The translations under genes were made by a program, and so were the position numbers. Below are positions 1 to 8,148 of a stretch of 64,000 nucleotides of DNA, in pieces (positions within the stretch are counted from its first letter, which is position 1; each line of letters opens with the position of its first letter). The stretch covers positions 30,166 to 94,165 of the forward strand of contig NZ_LR746530.1 of the NCBI RefSeq assembly GCF_902729425.1. The letters run 5' to 3'. The DNA is from Magnetospirillum sp. SS-4 (GTDB taxonomy: Bacteria; Pseudomonadota; Alphaproteobacteria; Rhodospirillales; Magnetospirillaceae). The notes beneath the pieces are model-generated. The model was not told the origin of the DNA. It searched no databases and saw only the letters and a program-made list of their open reading frames with translations.

Positions 1-1
1 C

Positions 2-748
2 AGCCGGCTGACCCGCCGCAAGGTGACGGTGGCGCTGTCGGGAGATGGCGGCGACGAGATGTTCGGCGGCTATGACCGTTACTTCTCCACCTTGTACGAT
101 CAGGCCCGCTTCCGGGCGGGGGAATTGCCCTATCCGGAGTGGCGGCCCGACCTCGCCTATTATTCGACGAGGCTGCTGCAATTCCCCGAACGCGACATCG
201 CCATTCTGTTCGGAGAGATGCCGCCGGGACTGGCGGCGGAACTGGCCGGCCTGCGGCAGGCGCTGTTGCGGGAGACCCGGCCGCTGGGCAATTGCTTGCG
301 CGAGCTGGATGCCAGGGATTACTTGCCGGGCGCGGTATTGTCAAAGGTCGACCGCATGAGCATGCGCCATTCCCTGGAGGTGCGGGCGCCATTACTGGGA
401 ATCAAGGTGGCGGAATTCGCCGCCAGTCTGGCCGAGGATTCCTGCTTCGCTCCGGGACGCGGCAAGCTGGTGTTGAAGGAGGTTGCCCGGCGCCATCTGC
501 CCGCCGGATGGCTGGAGCGACCCAAGAAGGGCTTCGGCATCCCGATGCGTGGGTGGGGCGACCGCAATTTGCTGGCGGTGGCCCGTTCGCTGCTGCGCCC
601 AGGTGAGAACCGCCTGTCGCAATGGCTGGGGCAGGCCAGCATCGAGGCATTCCTGGCCGATCAGGACCGCGCTCCCATGACGTACCGCATCTGGGCGGTG
701 GTGGTGCTGGAAAGCTGGCTGCGCACCCACCCCGCCCGCCCATTCTAA
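2..748 (+). CDS. AsnB-type glutamine amidotransferase, C-terminal part (cut by window edge)
   Basis: The frame is open at the left edge, so only about 248 C-terminal residues of an asparagine-synthase-family protein are present. Visible synthetase-domain motifs are SGDGGDEMFGGY near the start of the fragment, DRMSMRHSLEVRAPLL in the middle and PKKGFGIPMRGW towards the end. The glutaminase domain and the SGGxDSS pyrophosphatase loop would lie outside the window. The family moves ammonia from glutamine onto an ATP-activated carboxylate. Next to sugar epimerases and a glycosyltransferase I infer that a sugar uronate is amidated rather than free aspartate. Its TAA stop overlaps the TAG stop of the opposing gene by two bases. 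Confidence 0.9.
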   Translation, partial: SRLTRRKVTVALSGDGGDEMFGGYDRYFSTLYDQARFRAGELPYPEWRPDLAYYSTRLLQFPERDIAILFGEMPPGLAAELAGLRQALLRETRPLGNCLRELDARDYLPGAVLSKVDRMSMRHSLEVRAPLLGIKVAEFAASLAEDSCFAPGRGKLVLKEVARRHLPAGWLERPKKGFGIPMRGWGDRNLLAVARSLLRPGENRLSQWLGQASIEAFLADQDRAPMTYRIWAVVVLESWLRTHPARPF

Positions 749-2643
749 TCCATCATGGCGCGAAATTCGGCGGCACGGTCATGGAAGGTCTGGTGCCACA
801 GTTCCAGGCTGAACAGACCCCAGGCGGCGCGGGAGAAACGGGCGCCCTTGTCGAAGCGGGCCAGCGCCGCCTTGGTGTCGATGACCGGGCAGCGGCCCCG
901 CTCCAGCACGCCCCGCACCATGTCCCTCAGTTCGCCGGAGAACCATTCCTTCAGCGGCACGGGAAAGCCCATCTTGTCCCGGCGTTCCGCCAGTTCGGTC
1001 GGCAGCAGATCGGTGAAGGCGCTTTTAAGCATGTGTTTGGTGCGGCCGTCCTTGAATTTGACGTCGGCGGGAATCTGGGCGGCGAACTCGATCAACCGGT
1101 GGTCCAGCAGCGGCACCCGGGATTCCAGGCCATGGGCCATGCTCATCCGGTCTTCCACATGCAGCAGGGCGGGCAGCAGGCCCTTGACGTCGAAGTGGGT
1201 CATGGAATCGAAATAGGATGCCTTGGGGCCGATGCGGGCGCTGGCGAACAGCCCCTTGAAGCGGGCCAGCACGCCAGGACGGTCGATGCCGGACCAGTCG
1301 ATCTCGTCACCCATGTCCACCGACCGGTCGATCAGGCGGAAATAGCGCTCGTCCAGCGGACCGAACAGGCCGTCGCGCCAGAACTCGGACATCAGCGGCT
1401 TGTATTCCTGCAATAGCGTGAGATTGGGAATGATGGATTCGGCGGTGACCACGAAATTGCCGTTGTGATAGGTGCCGTCGATGGCCGCCTTGATGCATTG
1501 CTCGAAATAGGCGATCAGGTAGCGGGCATAGCCGCCGAAAATCTCGTCTCCGCCCTGGCCGCCCAACACCACCTTGACGTGACGGCGGGCCAGGCCGGAG
1601 ACCATGAATTGCGGAAACGAGCCGGGTCCGGCCACCGGCTGGTCCAGGTGATAGATCACCTTGGCGATGTTGGCCTCGAAGTCGGCGGCGGTAATGTCGA
1701 TCTGGTGCAGTCCGGCTCCGGCGGCGGCGGCGGCGCGTTCGGCATGCCGGCTTTCATCGTAGCCGGGGTGGCAGGTGAACTTGCCGTGGAACGCTTGCAG
1801 CCGTCCGGCCGTCTGGCGGCCGGCCAGGATGGCGACCAGACTGGAATCGAGGCCGCCGCTGAGATAGGCCCCCACCGGCACGTCGCTGCGAAGGTGGAGG
1901 TGGATCGCTTCCTCGGCCAGCTCGCGGAGGTGGCGGGTGAAGTAGGCCGGCGAATGATCGAAATCGACCTGATAATCCACGTCCCAATACCGCCAGATCC
2001 GGACATGGCCGCGTTCGACGACCATGGCATGGGCCGGCATCAGCCTGTTGATCCCCTGGAACAGGGTCTGGGCGCCCAGGGTATACTGGAAGGTCAGATA
2101 TTCCCCCAGCGCCTGATCGTTAGTGGCGATCTCCGGCAGGAACGGCAGCAGCGCCTTGGCCTCGGAGGCAAAATGGAGGACGCCGTCAATGGTGGCGTAC
2201 TGGAACGGCTTGATGCCGAAGCGGTCGACGGCGCAGAACAACGTGTCGCCGTCCCTGATGGCGAAGGCGAACATGCCGCGCAGATGGCTGACGCAATCGG
2301 TGCCCCAGCGATCATAGGCGGCCAGAATGGTCTCGGTGTCGGAATTGGTGCGGAAGTTCCAGTGGCCGGCCAGGGTCGAGCGCAGTTCCCGGTAATTGTA
2401 GATCTCGCCGTTATAGGTGATGACGGCACCATTGGGGGCGGTCATGGGTTGGGCGGCGCCGGCGCCGAGATCAATGACGCTGAGCCGGCGGTGACCGAAG
2501 CCGCAGCGCCTGTCCGCGGACACCCAGGTCCCGGCGGCGTCGGGGCCGCGATGGGCGAGCAGCCGGCCCATGACCTCCAGCCGCCGTTCCGGCATGAGGA
2601 CGGGATCGCCGTTCAATGACAGGACGCCCATGATGCCGCACAT
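745..2643 (-). CDS. AsnB-type glutamine-dependent amidotransferase
   Basis: This is a 632-residue protein of full asparagine synthase B architecture. I start it at the ATG giving MCGIMG because Cys2 must become the N-terminal glutaminase nucleophile; the open frame extends 76 codons further upstream without family features. An N-terminal class II glutaminase (HRGPDAAG, YNGEIYNYRELR) is followed by the synthetase domain with the PP-loop SGGLDSSLVAI and DRMSMAHGLESRVPLLDH. The usual SGDGxDE motif reads GGQGGDEIFGGY, a visible departure from the upstream paralogue. Context with WbmH/WbmG-like epimerases suggests a role like that proposed for WbmE, uronamide formation in a surface glycan; a housekeeping asparagine synthetase is the alternative. 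Confidence 0.9.
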   Translation of the reverse strand: MCGIMGVLSLNGDPVLMPERRLEVMGRLLAHRGPDAAGTWVSADRRCGFGHRRLSVIDLGAGAAQPMTAPNGAVITYNGEIYNYRELRSTLAGHWNFRTNSDTETILAAYDRWGTDCVSHLRGMFAFAIRDGDTLFCAVDRFGIKPFQYATIDGVLHFASEAKALLPFLPEIATNDQALGEYLTFQYTLGAQTLFQGINRLMPAHAMVVERGHVRIWRYWDVDYQVDFDHSPAYFTRHLRELAEEAIHLHLRSDVPVGAYLSGGLDSSLVAILAGRQTAGRLQAFHGKFTCHPGYDESRHAERAAAAAGAGLHQIDITAADFEANIAKVIYHLDQPVAGPGSFPQFMVSGLARRHVKVVLGGQGGDEIFGGYARYLIAYFEQCIKAAIDGTYHNGNFVVTAESIIPNLTLLQEYKPLMSEFWRDGLFGPLDERYFRLIDRSVDMGDEIDWSGIDRPGVLARFKGLFASARIGPKASYFDSMTHFDVKGLLPALLHVEDRMSMAHGLESRVPLLDHRLIEFAAQIPADVKFKDGRTKHMLKSAFTDLLPTELAERRDKMGFPVPLKEWFSGELRDMVRGVLERGRCPVIDTKAALARFDKGARFSRAAWGLFSLELWHQTFHDRAAEFRAMMD

Positions 2644-2809
2644 GGTCAGGCGCTCTCGCCTGGCGGCGCGGTCACGGCCATCGATGGCGAATCCGGCCGG
2701 GTGTCGCGGTCGATGGCGGTGTGCCGGGCCTTGGAGTCGAGGAGAAAAGCGCTCACTTTCGATTCTTTCCGGTGTTGCTTCCGCCGGGGGCCGCCCCCTC
2801 GGAAGGAGG

Positions 2810-4003
2810 TTAGCTGAGCAGGTCGATGACGGCGTTGACCCGGTGGGCATAGGTGTGCCCCGACATGACATGGTCGTAGGCCTGATCGGTGATGCGGGCG
2901 CGGTAGGTCGCGTCGCGAAAGCGCTCGATGGCGGCGTGGACGTCGGACAGGTCCTTCTTCACCGCGATATAGTGGATTTCGGGCTCCAGGATGCCGTTGT
3001 ACCCACCTTCCAGCAGAATCTGGCAGGTGCGGGTGCCGATGGGTTCGAAGTGCCGCGATGAAATGGCCTTCCCCGAAAGCAGCCTTGGCGCGTTCTTGAA
3101 AAAGCGCTCGAAGACGTCGTCGAATCGAACCTGGGCGCCTTGCCGGACGCTGTACTGGCGGGCCTGCTCCAACAGGCGGCAATCGTCGTTCAGGTAATAG
3201 CTTCCGGCCTCGGCGCCGATAACGGCCTTGCAGCCGTTAAGAAAAGCGGCCCAGTCCCGACGCCCCACCCGGCGCTTGCGAATATCGCAGACGACCCCCG
3301 CCGCCGGACCATGGTTCTCGAACCACTCGATGATGGCGGTGCGTTCGCGGTCGCCGATGAAGGGCGGATAGATGTCGCCGATGAAGCCGATATCCGTTTC
3401 CCTGCGGCTGGCGGGGTCGTGGCGGTAATGATCGGGATTGAGGGCGTGAGGCATGGGAACGATTCGACGCGCCCCCGTGTCGCCGTACAGGTGCTGGGCG
3501 GCTTCCCGCGGCAGCTGGCTGCAAACCAGATCGGGGGTAAGGCGGCGCATCACCGCGATCTTCTGGTCCATCAGGGCGTATTCGTTGCCGATAAACATGA
3601 CCAGCTTGCCCCGCCGACGGCTGAGCCAGGAGGTGGAATGCAGCAGGACGGTCAGGTCGTCGCCGGCGGCGGCATGGGAGATGACGATCAGATCATAGTC
3701 CCGGATGCGCAGGAGGCGGCCGGCGTATTCCACCAGATTGTTGATGTTGCAGACATCCACCCTCAGCCGGGGCGATTGGCAAAACGCCTCGCGCCAGTCG
3801 GCGATATAGGACATGGGGGCGTAGCGGTCCTCCAGCGACCGGAAATAGGCGTTGACCTTGCGCGAACGGCGCAGGAGCAGCGGCGGCTGCGCGCCATCGC
3901 CATAGCCCAGGATACCGCGCAGAATGGTGTCGACCTTGATCATCCACATGCCATCGCCGTTTGCATGGAGATACAGGGTGTTGATCCGGTCGCGTCCAGG
4001 CAT
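2810..4003 (-). CDS. glycosyltransferase-like protein (CgeB/GT1-like)
   Basis: The product is 397 residues and soluble. The N-terminal half has alternating hydrophobic strands such as YDLIVISHAA and GKLVMFIGNEY. The centre reads TDIGFIGDIYPPFIGDRERT, the place where CgeB-like glycosyltransferases start their second Rossmann lobe. The C-terminal part has FEPIGTRTCQILLEGGYNGILEP, resembling the sugar-nucleotide site of such enzymes, where one expects E-x-x-G-T-R followed by a conserved acidic residue. I infer transfer of a sugar onto a surface polysaccharide or a glycosylated protein. Donor and acceptor cannot be read. An internal ATG (MWMIKV) 18 codons downstream is an alternative start. It is divergent from the epimerase pair. 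Confidence 0.65.
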   Translation of the reverse strand: MPGRDRINTLYLHANGDGMWMIKVDTILRGILGYGDGAQPPLLLRRSRKVNAYFRSLEDRYAPMSYIADWREAFCQSPRLRVDVCNINNLVEYAGRLLRIRDYDLIVISHAAAGDDLTVLLHSTSWLSRRRGKLVMFIGNEYALMDQKIAVMRRLTPDLVCSQLPREAAQHLYGDTGARRIVPMPHALNPDHYRHDPASRRETDIGFIGDIYPPFIGDRERTAIIEWFENHGPAAGVVCDIRKRRVGRRDWAAFLNGCKAVIGAEAGSYYLNDDCRLLEQARQYSVRQGAQVRFDDVFERFFKNAPRLLSGKAISSRHFEPIGTRTCQILLEGGYNGILEPEIHYIAVKKDLSDVHAAIERFRDATYRARITDQAYDHVMSGHTYAHRVNAVIDLLS

Positions 4004-4321
4004 GACTCAGGCCGTCTTTCCGGCCGCGGCCAGGGGTTCCGCCGCCATACGATCCAGACCATGACGGATTCTTGCCAAGGCGATGAATTGCCACATCACT
4101 TATACGGCCTCGAATTAAGCTTTATTCCCACGGCGTGATTTGGGACTTGTGGAATCAATGCCCTGCTTCCGCCAAGTTTCCTATCATTAACCCCGATCCC
4201 GATCGAAAAGCCAAGGGTATCGGCCGGGCTGTTCGACATGCGAAAAGGCGCTATCCTGTCGACGGCCGTCGGTGAGCGACTGCGCGAGCGGAACTGAAAC
4301 CACGAGGGAGCGTTTGTTGCC
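4004..4321. promoter_or_regulatory. divergent intergenic region of the sugar locus
   Basis: This 318-bp stretch separates the divergent glycosyltransferase and epimerase genes. It includes an AT-richer block around 4085-4135 containing a near-palindrome around AAGCTT, so promoters for both directions probably lie here. I could not find a convincing -35/-10 pair. A GAGGGAG ribosome-binding sequence precedes the epimerase ATG by about 12 bases. Frames crossing it are shadows of the neighbours. Confidence 0.4.
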
Positions 4322-5263
4322 ATGAATATCCTGATTACCGGCATCTGCGGCCAGATCGGCTCGCACGTTGCCGACCTCCTGGCTGCTCGCGGCGATGATG
4401 TGGTGGGTATCGAGAACTTCGCCACTGGCCGTCCAGAGCATCTGCCGGCGCGTCCGGGGGTCCGGGTGGTGGAAGGCTCGATCGCCGACCGCGACCTGGT
4501 CGAGACGGTCTTCGCCACGTTCCGCCCCGACGTCGTGATTCACACCGCCGCCTCCTACAAGGACCCGGACGACTGGCATGGCGACGCCATGACCAACTGC
4601 GTCGGCGGCGTCAACGTCATCGCGGCGAGCCGCCGGCATGGGACCGGGCGTTTCATTTATTTCCAGACGGCGCTGTGCTACGGGCTGAAGCCCCTGAAGA
4701 CCCCCATTCCGCTGGATCATCCCCGCAATCCCGCCAATTCCAGCTATGCCGTCTCCAAGACCACCGCGGAGGAGTATCTGGAGATTTCCGGCCTGGATTA
4801 CGTGACGTTCCGGCTGGCCAACGTCACCGGACCACGCGGCCTCAGCGGGCCGCTGCCGATTTTCTTCCAGCGCCTGGGCCAGGGGAAGCGGTGCTTCGTC
4901 ACCAAGGCGCGGCGGGATTTCGTCGCCGCCAAGGATTTGGCCCGCGTGGTCATCCGCGCCGCCGACGGCATCGGCAGCGGGACCTACCATTTTTCCAGCG
5001 GCCAGGACGTGGCCATCATGGATCTGTACCGGGCGGTGGTGAGCGCCATGCACCTGAATGACAGCCCCGAGCCCGAGATCAGGGAGCTTGGGCCGGACGA
5101 CGCCCCTTCCATCCTGCTTGATCCCAGCCGGACCTTCGCCGATTTCGGCGACATCGAGTTCACGCCCATGACCCGACTGGTCGCCGAGGCGGTGGAATAC
5201 TACAAGGAATTCGGCGTGGTGGGCGGCTACACCCACCTCAAGATCAACGCGGACAACACCTGA
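4322..5263 (+). CDS. sugar-nucleotide epimerase/dehydratase, WbmH-like (extended SDR)
   Basis: A 313-residue extended short-chain dehydrogenase. The NAD(P)-binding glycine motif is TGICGQIGSHV at residues 6-16. The catalytic tyrosine and lysine lie in SSYAVSKTTAEEYL, matching YxxxK. Other diagnostic stretches are HTAASYKDPDDW, FQTALCYG, RLANVTGPRGLSGPLP and ELGPDDAPSILLDPSRT. From memory the whole chain resembles Bordetella WbmH, an O-antigen epimerase; no alignment was run. It acts in the cytoplasm on a nucleotide-activated sugar. Its stop overlaps the start of the next gene (TGATG), so the two are translationally coupled and probably work on successive or alternative epimers of one sugar. 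Confidence 0.88.
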   Translation: MNILITGICGQIGSHVADLLAARGDDVVGIENFATGRPEHLPARPGVRVVEGSIADRDLVETVFATFRPDVVIHTAASYKDPDDWHGDAMTNCVGGVNVIAASRRHGTGRFIYFQTALCYGLKPLKTPIPLDHPRNPANSSYAVSKTTAEEYLEISGLDYVTFRLANVTGPRGLSGPLPIFFQRLGQGKRCFVTKARRDFVAAKDLARVVIRAADGIGSGTYHFSSGQDVAIMDLYRAVVSAMHLNDSPEPEIRELGPDDAPSILLDPSRTFADFGDIEFTPMTRLVAEAVEYYKEFGVVGGYTHLKINADNT

Positions 5264-6198
5264 TGCGCAGGGTGCTGGTCACCGGCGGCGGCGGTTGCCT
5301 GGGGGCGAACGTGATCGGGCATCTCCTGGCCGCCGGCGACGTCGTCTTGTCCGTGGACAATCAGGCCACCTCGGCGGCGGCCAGTCTGGCGCCCCACCCC
5401 AATCTGGAAAGCGTCAGCGGCACCATCGCCGACCGCGCCATGGTCGATGATCTGTTCGATCGGTTCCGGCCCAGCCATGTCGTTCATTCCGCCGCCGCCT
5501 ACAAGGACCCCGACGATTGGGCCGAGGACGTCTCCACCAACGTGATCGGAACCATCAACGTCACATGCGCCGCCATGCGCCTGAAGGTGCGGCGGTTCAT
5601 CAATTTCCAGACGTCGCTGTGTTATGGGCGGGCGGTGGAGCGGCCGGTCACCCTGGCTCATCCTCTGGCGCCATTGTCCAGCTACGCTGTTTCCAAGAAC
5701 GCCGCCGAACGGTATCTGGGGCTCAGCGGCCTGTCCTACGCCTCCTTCCGCATGGCCATCATCTATGGCCCACGCCATTATTCCGGACCGATTCCCACGT
5801 TCTACAAGCGCCTGAAGGCGGGCCTTTCCTGCACCATCGCCGACACCCGCCGCGACTTCGTGGCCATGGAGGATTTCCTTCGCCTGATGGACCTGGCGCT
5901 GGACGATCAGGCACCCGGCGGCGTGTTCAACGTGGGATCGGGACAAGACCATGCCATCAAGACGGTGTTCGACCGCTTGGCCGACATTCTTGGCGTCCGG
6001 CTGGCGGAACCGCCGGCGGTGATGCCGCCCAATGCCGACGACGTCTCCAACCTGCTGCTGGACCCGTCCGCCACCGAGGCGGCGTTCGGCTGGAAAACGA
6101 CGATCGGCCTCGATGACGGCCTGCGGCGGCAGGTGGCGTGGTACGATGCCCATGGCGCCGGACAGGGCTTCACCCATTTGCGCGGCGGAAAGGGCTAG
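5263..6198 (+). CDS. sugar-nucleotide epimerase/dehydratase, WbmG-like (extended SDR)
   Basis: A 311-residue paralogue of the gene before it, overlapping it by one base. The cofactor motif is TGGGGCLGANV at residues 6-16 and the YxxxK site is in SSYAVSKNAAERYL. The stretches HSAAAYKDPDDWAED, GPIPTFYKRLKAG and FGWKTTIGLDDG closely recall Bordetella WbmG as I remember it. The two genes share the KDPDDW block and overall length, so they probably arose by duplication. The expected substrate is a UDP-linked amino sugar or uronate for the surface polysaccharide. It ends 12 bp before the stop of the converging antiporter operon, with no clear terminator hairpin between them. Confidence 0.88.
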   Translation: MRRVLVTGGGGCLGANVIGHLLAAGDVVLSVDNQATSAAASLAPHPNLESVSGTIADRAMVDDLFDRFRPSHVVHSAAAYKDPDDWAEDVSTNVIGTINVTCAAMRLKVRRFINFQTSLCYGRAVERPVTLAHPLAPLSSYAVSKNAAERYLGLSGLSYASFRMAIIYGPRHYSGPIPTFYKRLKAGLSCTIADTRRDFVAMEDFLRLMDLALDDQAPGGVFNVGSGQDHAIKTVFDRLADILGVRLAEPPAVMPPNADDVSNLLLDPSATEAAFGWKTTIGLDDGLRRQVAWYDAHGAGQGFTHLRGGKG

Positions 6199-6209
6199 AC
6201 CTTTCCCGG

Positions 6210-7895
6210 TTACCGGTACAGCGCGACCAGCGCCAGACCCAGGGCCACCAGGGCGAAGGCCGCCATGCCCCCCGACGACATGGACCGGGCCAGGATGCCC
6301 CGGGGGCCGTGCAGGGCGCGGGCATGGTCGGCCACGCTTCGAACGGCGGCGGCGGCGGTCGCCGTCAGTTCCGCGAAAACGGCGGCAAGGCCGGTCCACA
6401 GCCGCGTCGCCGCCGCCGCTCCCGGACGCCGCCAAAGCCAGTCGGCGTCCAGGGTGACGGTCCGGGTCCGCTTCATCATTGGCAGCAGCAGGAAGAACGC
6501 CAGCCCGGAAAATCCCAGAAGCTGGAGCATCTCGACCACATGAGCCGCCGTATAGGGCTGATAGTCGACCGGATGGGGCAGCAATCCGTAAAGCAGGCCG
6601 GGAAACACGCCGATGCCGACGCACAGGGCCGACAGCAAGATCATGGCGAGACGCATGCTCCACGGCGGATCGGCGGGCCGCAGCCCGGAATCCTTCTGGA
6701 AGAACACGAACCACGGAAACTTGATGCCGGCGTGCAGGAACACCCCGGCCGAGGCGGCGGTCAGCAGGAACCACGTCAGCGCGAGACCGCCATCGGCGGC
6801 CGACTGGCCGATCATCGACTTGGCTACGAAGCCCGACGTCCAGGGAAAGGACGAAATCGCCAGCGCGCCGATGATGCCGCACGCCGTGGTCACCGGCATG
6901 GTGCGAAACAGGCCGCCCAGGTCGCTGCACAGCCGCCGCCCGGTCATCAGCAGCACCGAACCGGCCGACATCAGCAGCAGCGCCTTGTAGAGAATATGGG
7001 CGAAGGCGTGGGCGGCGGCGCCGTTCAGCGCCATTTCCGTGCCGATGCCAACCCCGGTCACCATGAACCCGACCTGATTGACGATGCTGTAGGCGAGGAT
7101 GCGCCGCATGTCGTTTTCCAGCAGGGCGTAGATGATGCCGTAGAACACCATGAACAGGCCGATCGCGATCAGGATCTCGGCTCCCGGAAAGCCGCGGATC
7201 AGGGCGTAGACCGCCGTCTTGGTGGTGAAGGCGGACAGGAACACCATGCCGCTCCACGATGCCTCGGGATAGGCGTCGGGCAGCCAGGCCGAGAACGGCG
7301 GCGCCCCGGCATTGATCAGGAAGCCGGCCAGGATCAGCCATGTTCCCAGGGTCTCCGGCCGCATGGCCTCGAAGGCGGTCTGGCCGGTGGCGGCGACATG
7401 GGCGACGATGCCGACCATCAGAACCACGCCGCCCAGCAGATGGACCTGGACATAGCGCATCGCCGCCCGCGCCGCCGACGGCGTCCCCGCCGCCCACAGC
7501 ACCAGGGTCGAGCCCACCGCCATCAGTTCCCAGAACACGAACACGGTGATCAGGTCGCCGGCCAGCACGACACCGACGGCGCTGCCGGCATAGACAAAGG
7601 CGGCGACGCCTTCCAGCAACCGGCTCTGACCGAGGGCGAACAGCGCGCCGGCCGCCGCCATCAGCAGGAAGATGGTGGCGAACAGCCGCCCCAGCGCGTC
7701 GACGCGCAGCGGCGCGATGCTCTGGCCGAGGAAGGACAGGGCCGGGCCGGACCCTTCCGGCAGCATCCAGACCAGGGCCAGGACCGCCAGGGGAAGGGCC
7801 AGCACCATGACCCGCCGCGCCGCCGCGCCGACGAACGGCAGCAGCAGCGCTCCGGCGATCATGAGCAGGCCCGGAGGCAGCCCCTCAATGGTCAT
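6210..7895 (-). CDS. MnhD/NuoM-like proton-translocating subunit (third D-type, atypical)
   Basis: The 561-residue product is very hydrophobic, with about 14 predicted membrane helices, and belongs to the NuoL/M/N antiporter family. VFVFWELMAVGS carries the conserved TM5 glutamate. The TM7 region reads GFLINAGAPPFSAWLPDAYPEA: the lysine usual in this helix (IKxGxxPxHxWLP) is asparagine and the histidine is serine. It keeps a lysine in FTTKTAVYALIR. A C-terminal extension past about residue 470 is rich in Arg and Ala and ends in one more helix. It is the last gene of the operon and overlaps the small membrane gene by 11 bp. It may be a structural or cation-specific piston rather than a full proton channel. 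Confidence 0.85.
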   Translation of the reverse strand: MTIEGLPPGLLMIAGALLLPFVGAAARRVMVLALPLAVLALVWMLPEGSGPALSFLGQSIAPLRVDALGRLFATIFLLMAAAGALFALGQSRLLEGVAAFVYAGSAVGVVLAGDLITVFVFWELMAVGSTLVLWAAGTPSAARAAMRYVQVHLLGGVVLMVGIVAHVAATGQTAFEAMRPETLGTWLILAGFLINAGAPPFSAWLPDAYPEASWSGMVFLSAFTTKTAVYALIRGFPGAEILIAIGLFMVFYGIIYALLENDMRRILAYSIVNQVGFMVTGVGIGTEMALNGAAAHAFAHILYKALLLMSAGSVLLMTGRRLCSDLGGLFRTMPVTTACGIIGALAISSFPWTSGFVAKSMIGQSAADGGLALTWFLLTAASAGVFLHAGIKFPWFVFFQKDSGLRPADPPWSMRLAMILLSALCVGIGVFPGLLYGLLPHPVDYQPYTAAHVVEMLQLLGFSGLAFFLLLPMMKRTRTVTLDADWLWRRPGAAAATRLWTGLAAVFAELTATAAAAVRSVADHARALHGPRGILARSMSSGGMAAFALVALGLALVALYR

Positions 7896-8148
7896 AATAG
7901 GTGTCCTTTCGCTTCAGGAGGACGCCCAGGACCTTGGCCGCCACCACCATGGCGGCGCAGGCGCCGAAACCATACCAGGCATTGAAGGCGAACAGGCCGT
8001 CGACGCCGAAATAGGCATGGCCGTGCACCGCCGTTCCCGCCGCCACCAGCCCGGCCAGCAATGCGATGCCGCCGATCCACAGCCGCCTTACGGTCGCCGG
8101 ACGGACCAGCCAATGGTCATCGGACGCATGTCGGGACGTCTCGGTCAT
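7885..8148 (-). CDS. small two-helix membrane protein of the antiporter operon
   Basis: An 87-residue protein with two likely membrane helices, WIGGIALLAGLVAAGTAV (about 25-42) and FGACAAMVVAAKVLGVLL (about 60-78), and charged ends. It sits between the second and third MnhD-like genes, overlapping the former by 4 bp and the latter by 11 bp, so it is surely cotranslated with the complex. I do not recognise a named Mrp or Mbh subunit. Its size would fit an accessory or spacer subunit between two antiporter-like subunits, but that is inference. Confidence 0.75.
   Translation of the reverse strand: MTETSRHASDDHWLVRPATVRRLWIGGIALLAGLVAAGTAVHGHAYFGVDGLFAFNAWYGFGACAAMVVAAKVLGVLLKRKDTYYDH

Noticed and set aside
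2781-2802. GC-rich hairpin after the glycosyltransferase gene as a terminator
   Set aside because: The stem is short (GGGGG/CCCCC) and no T tract follows on the minus strand.
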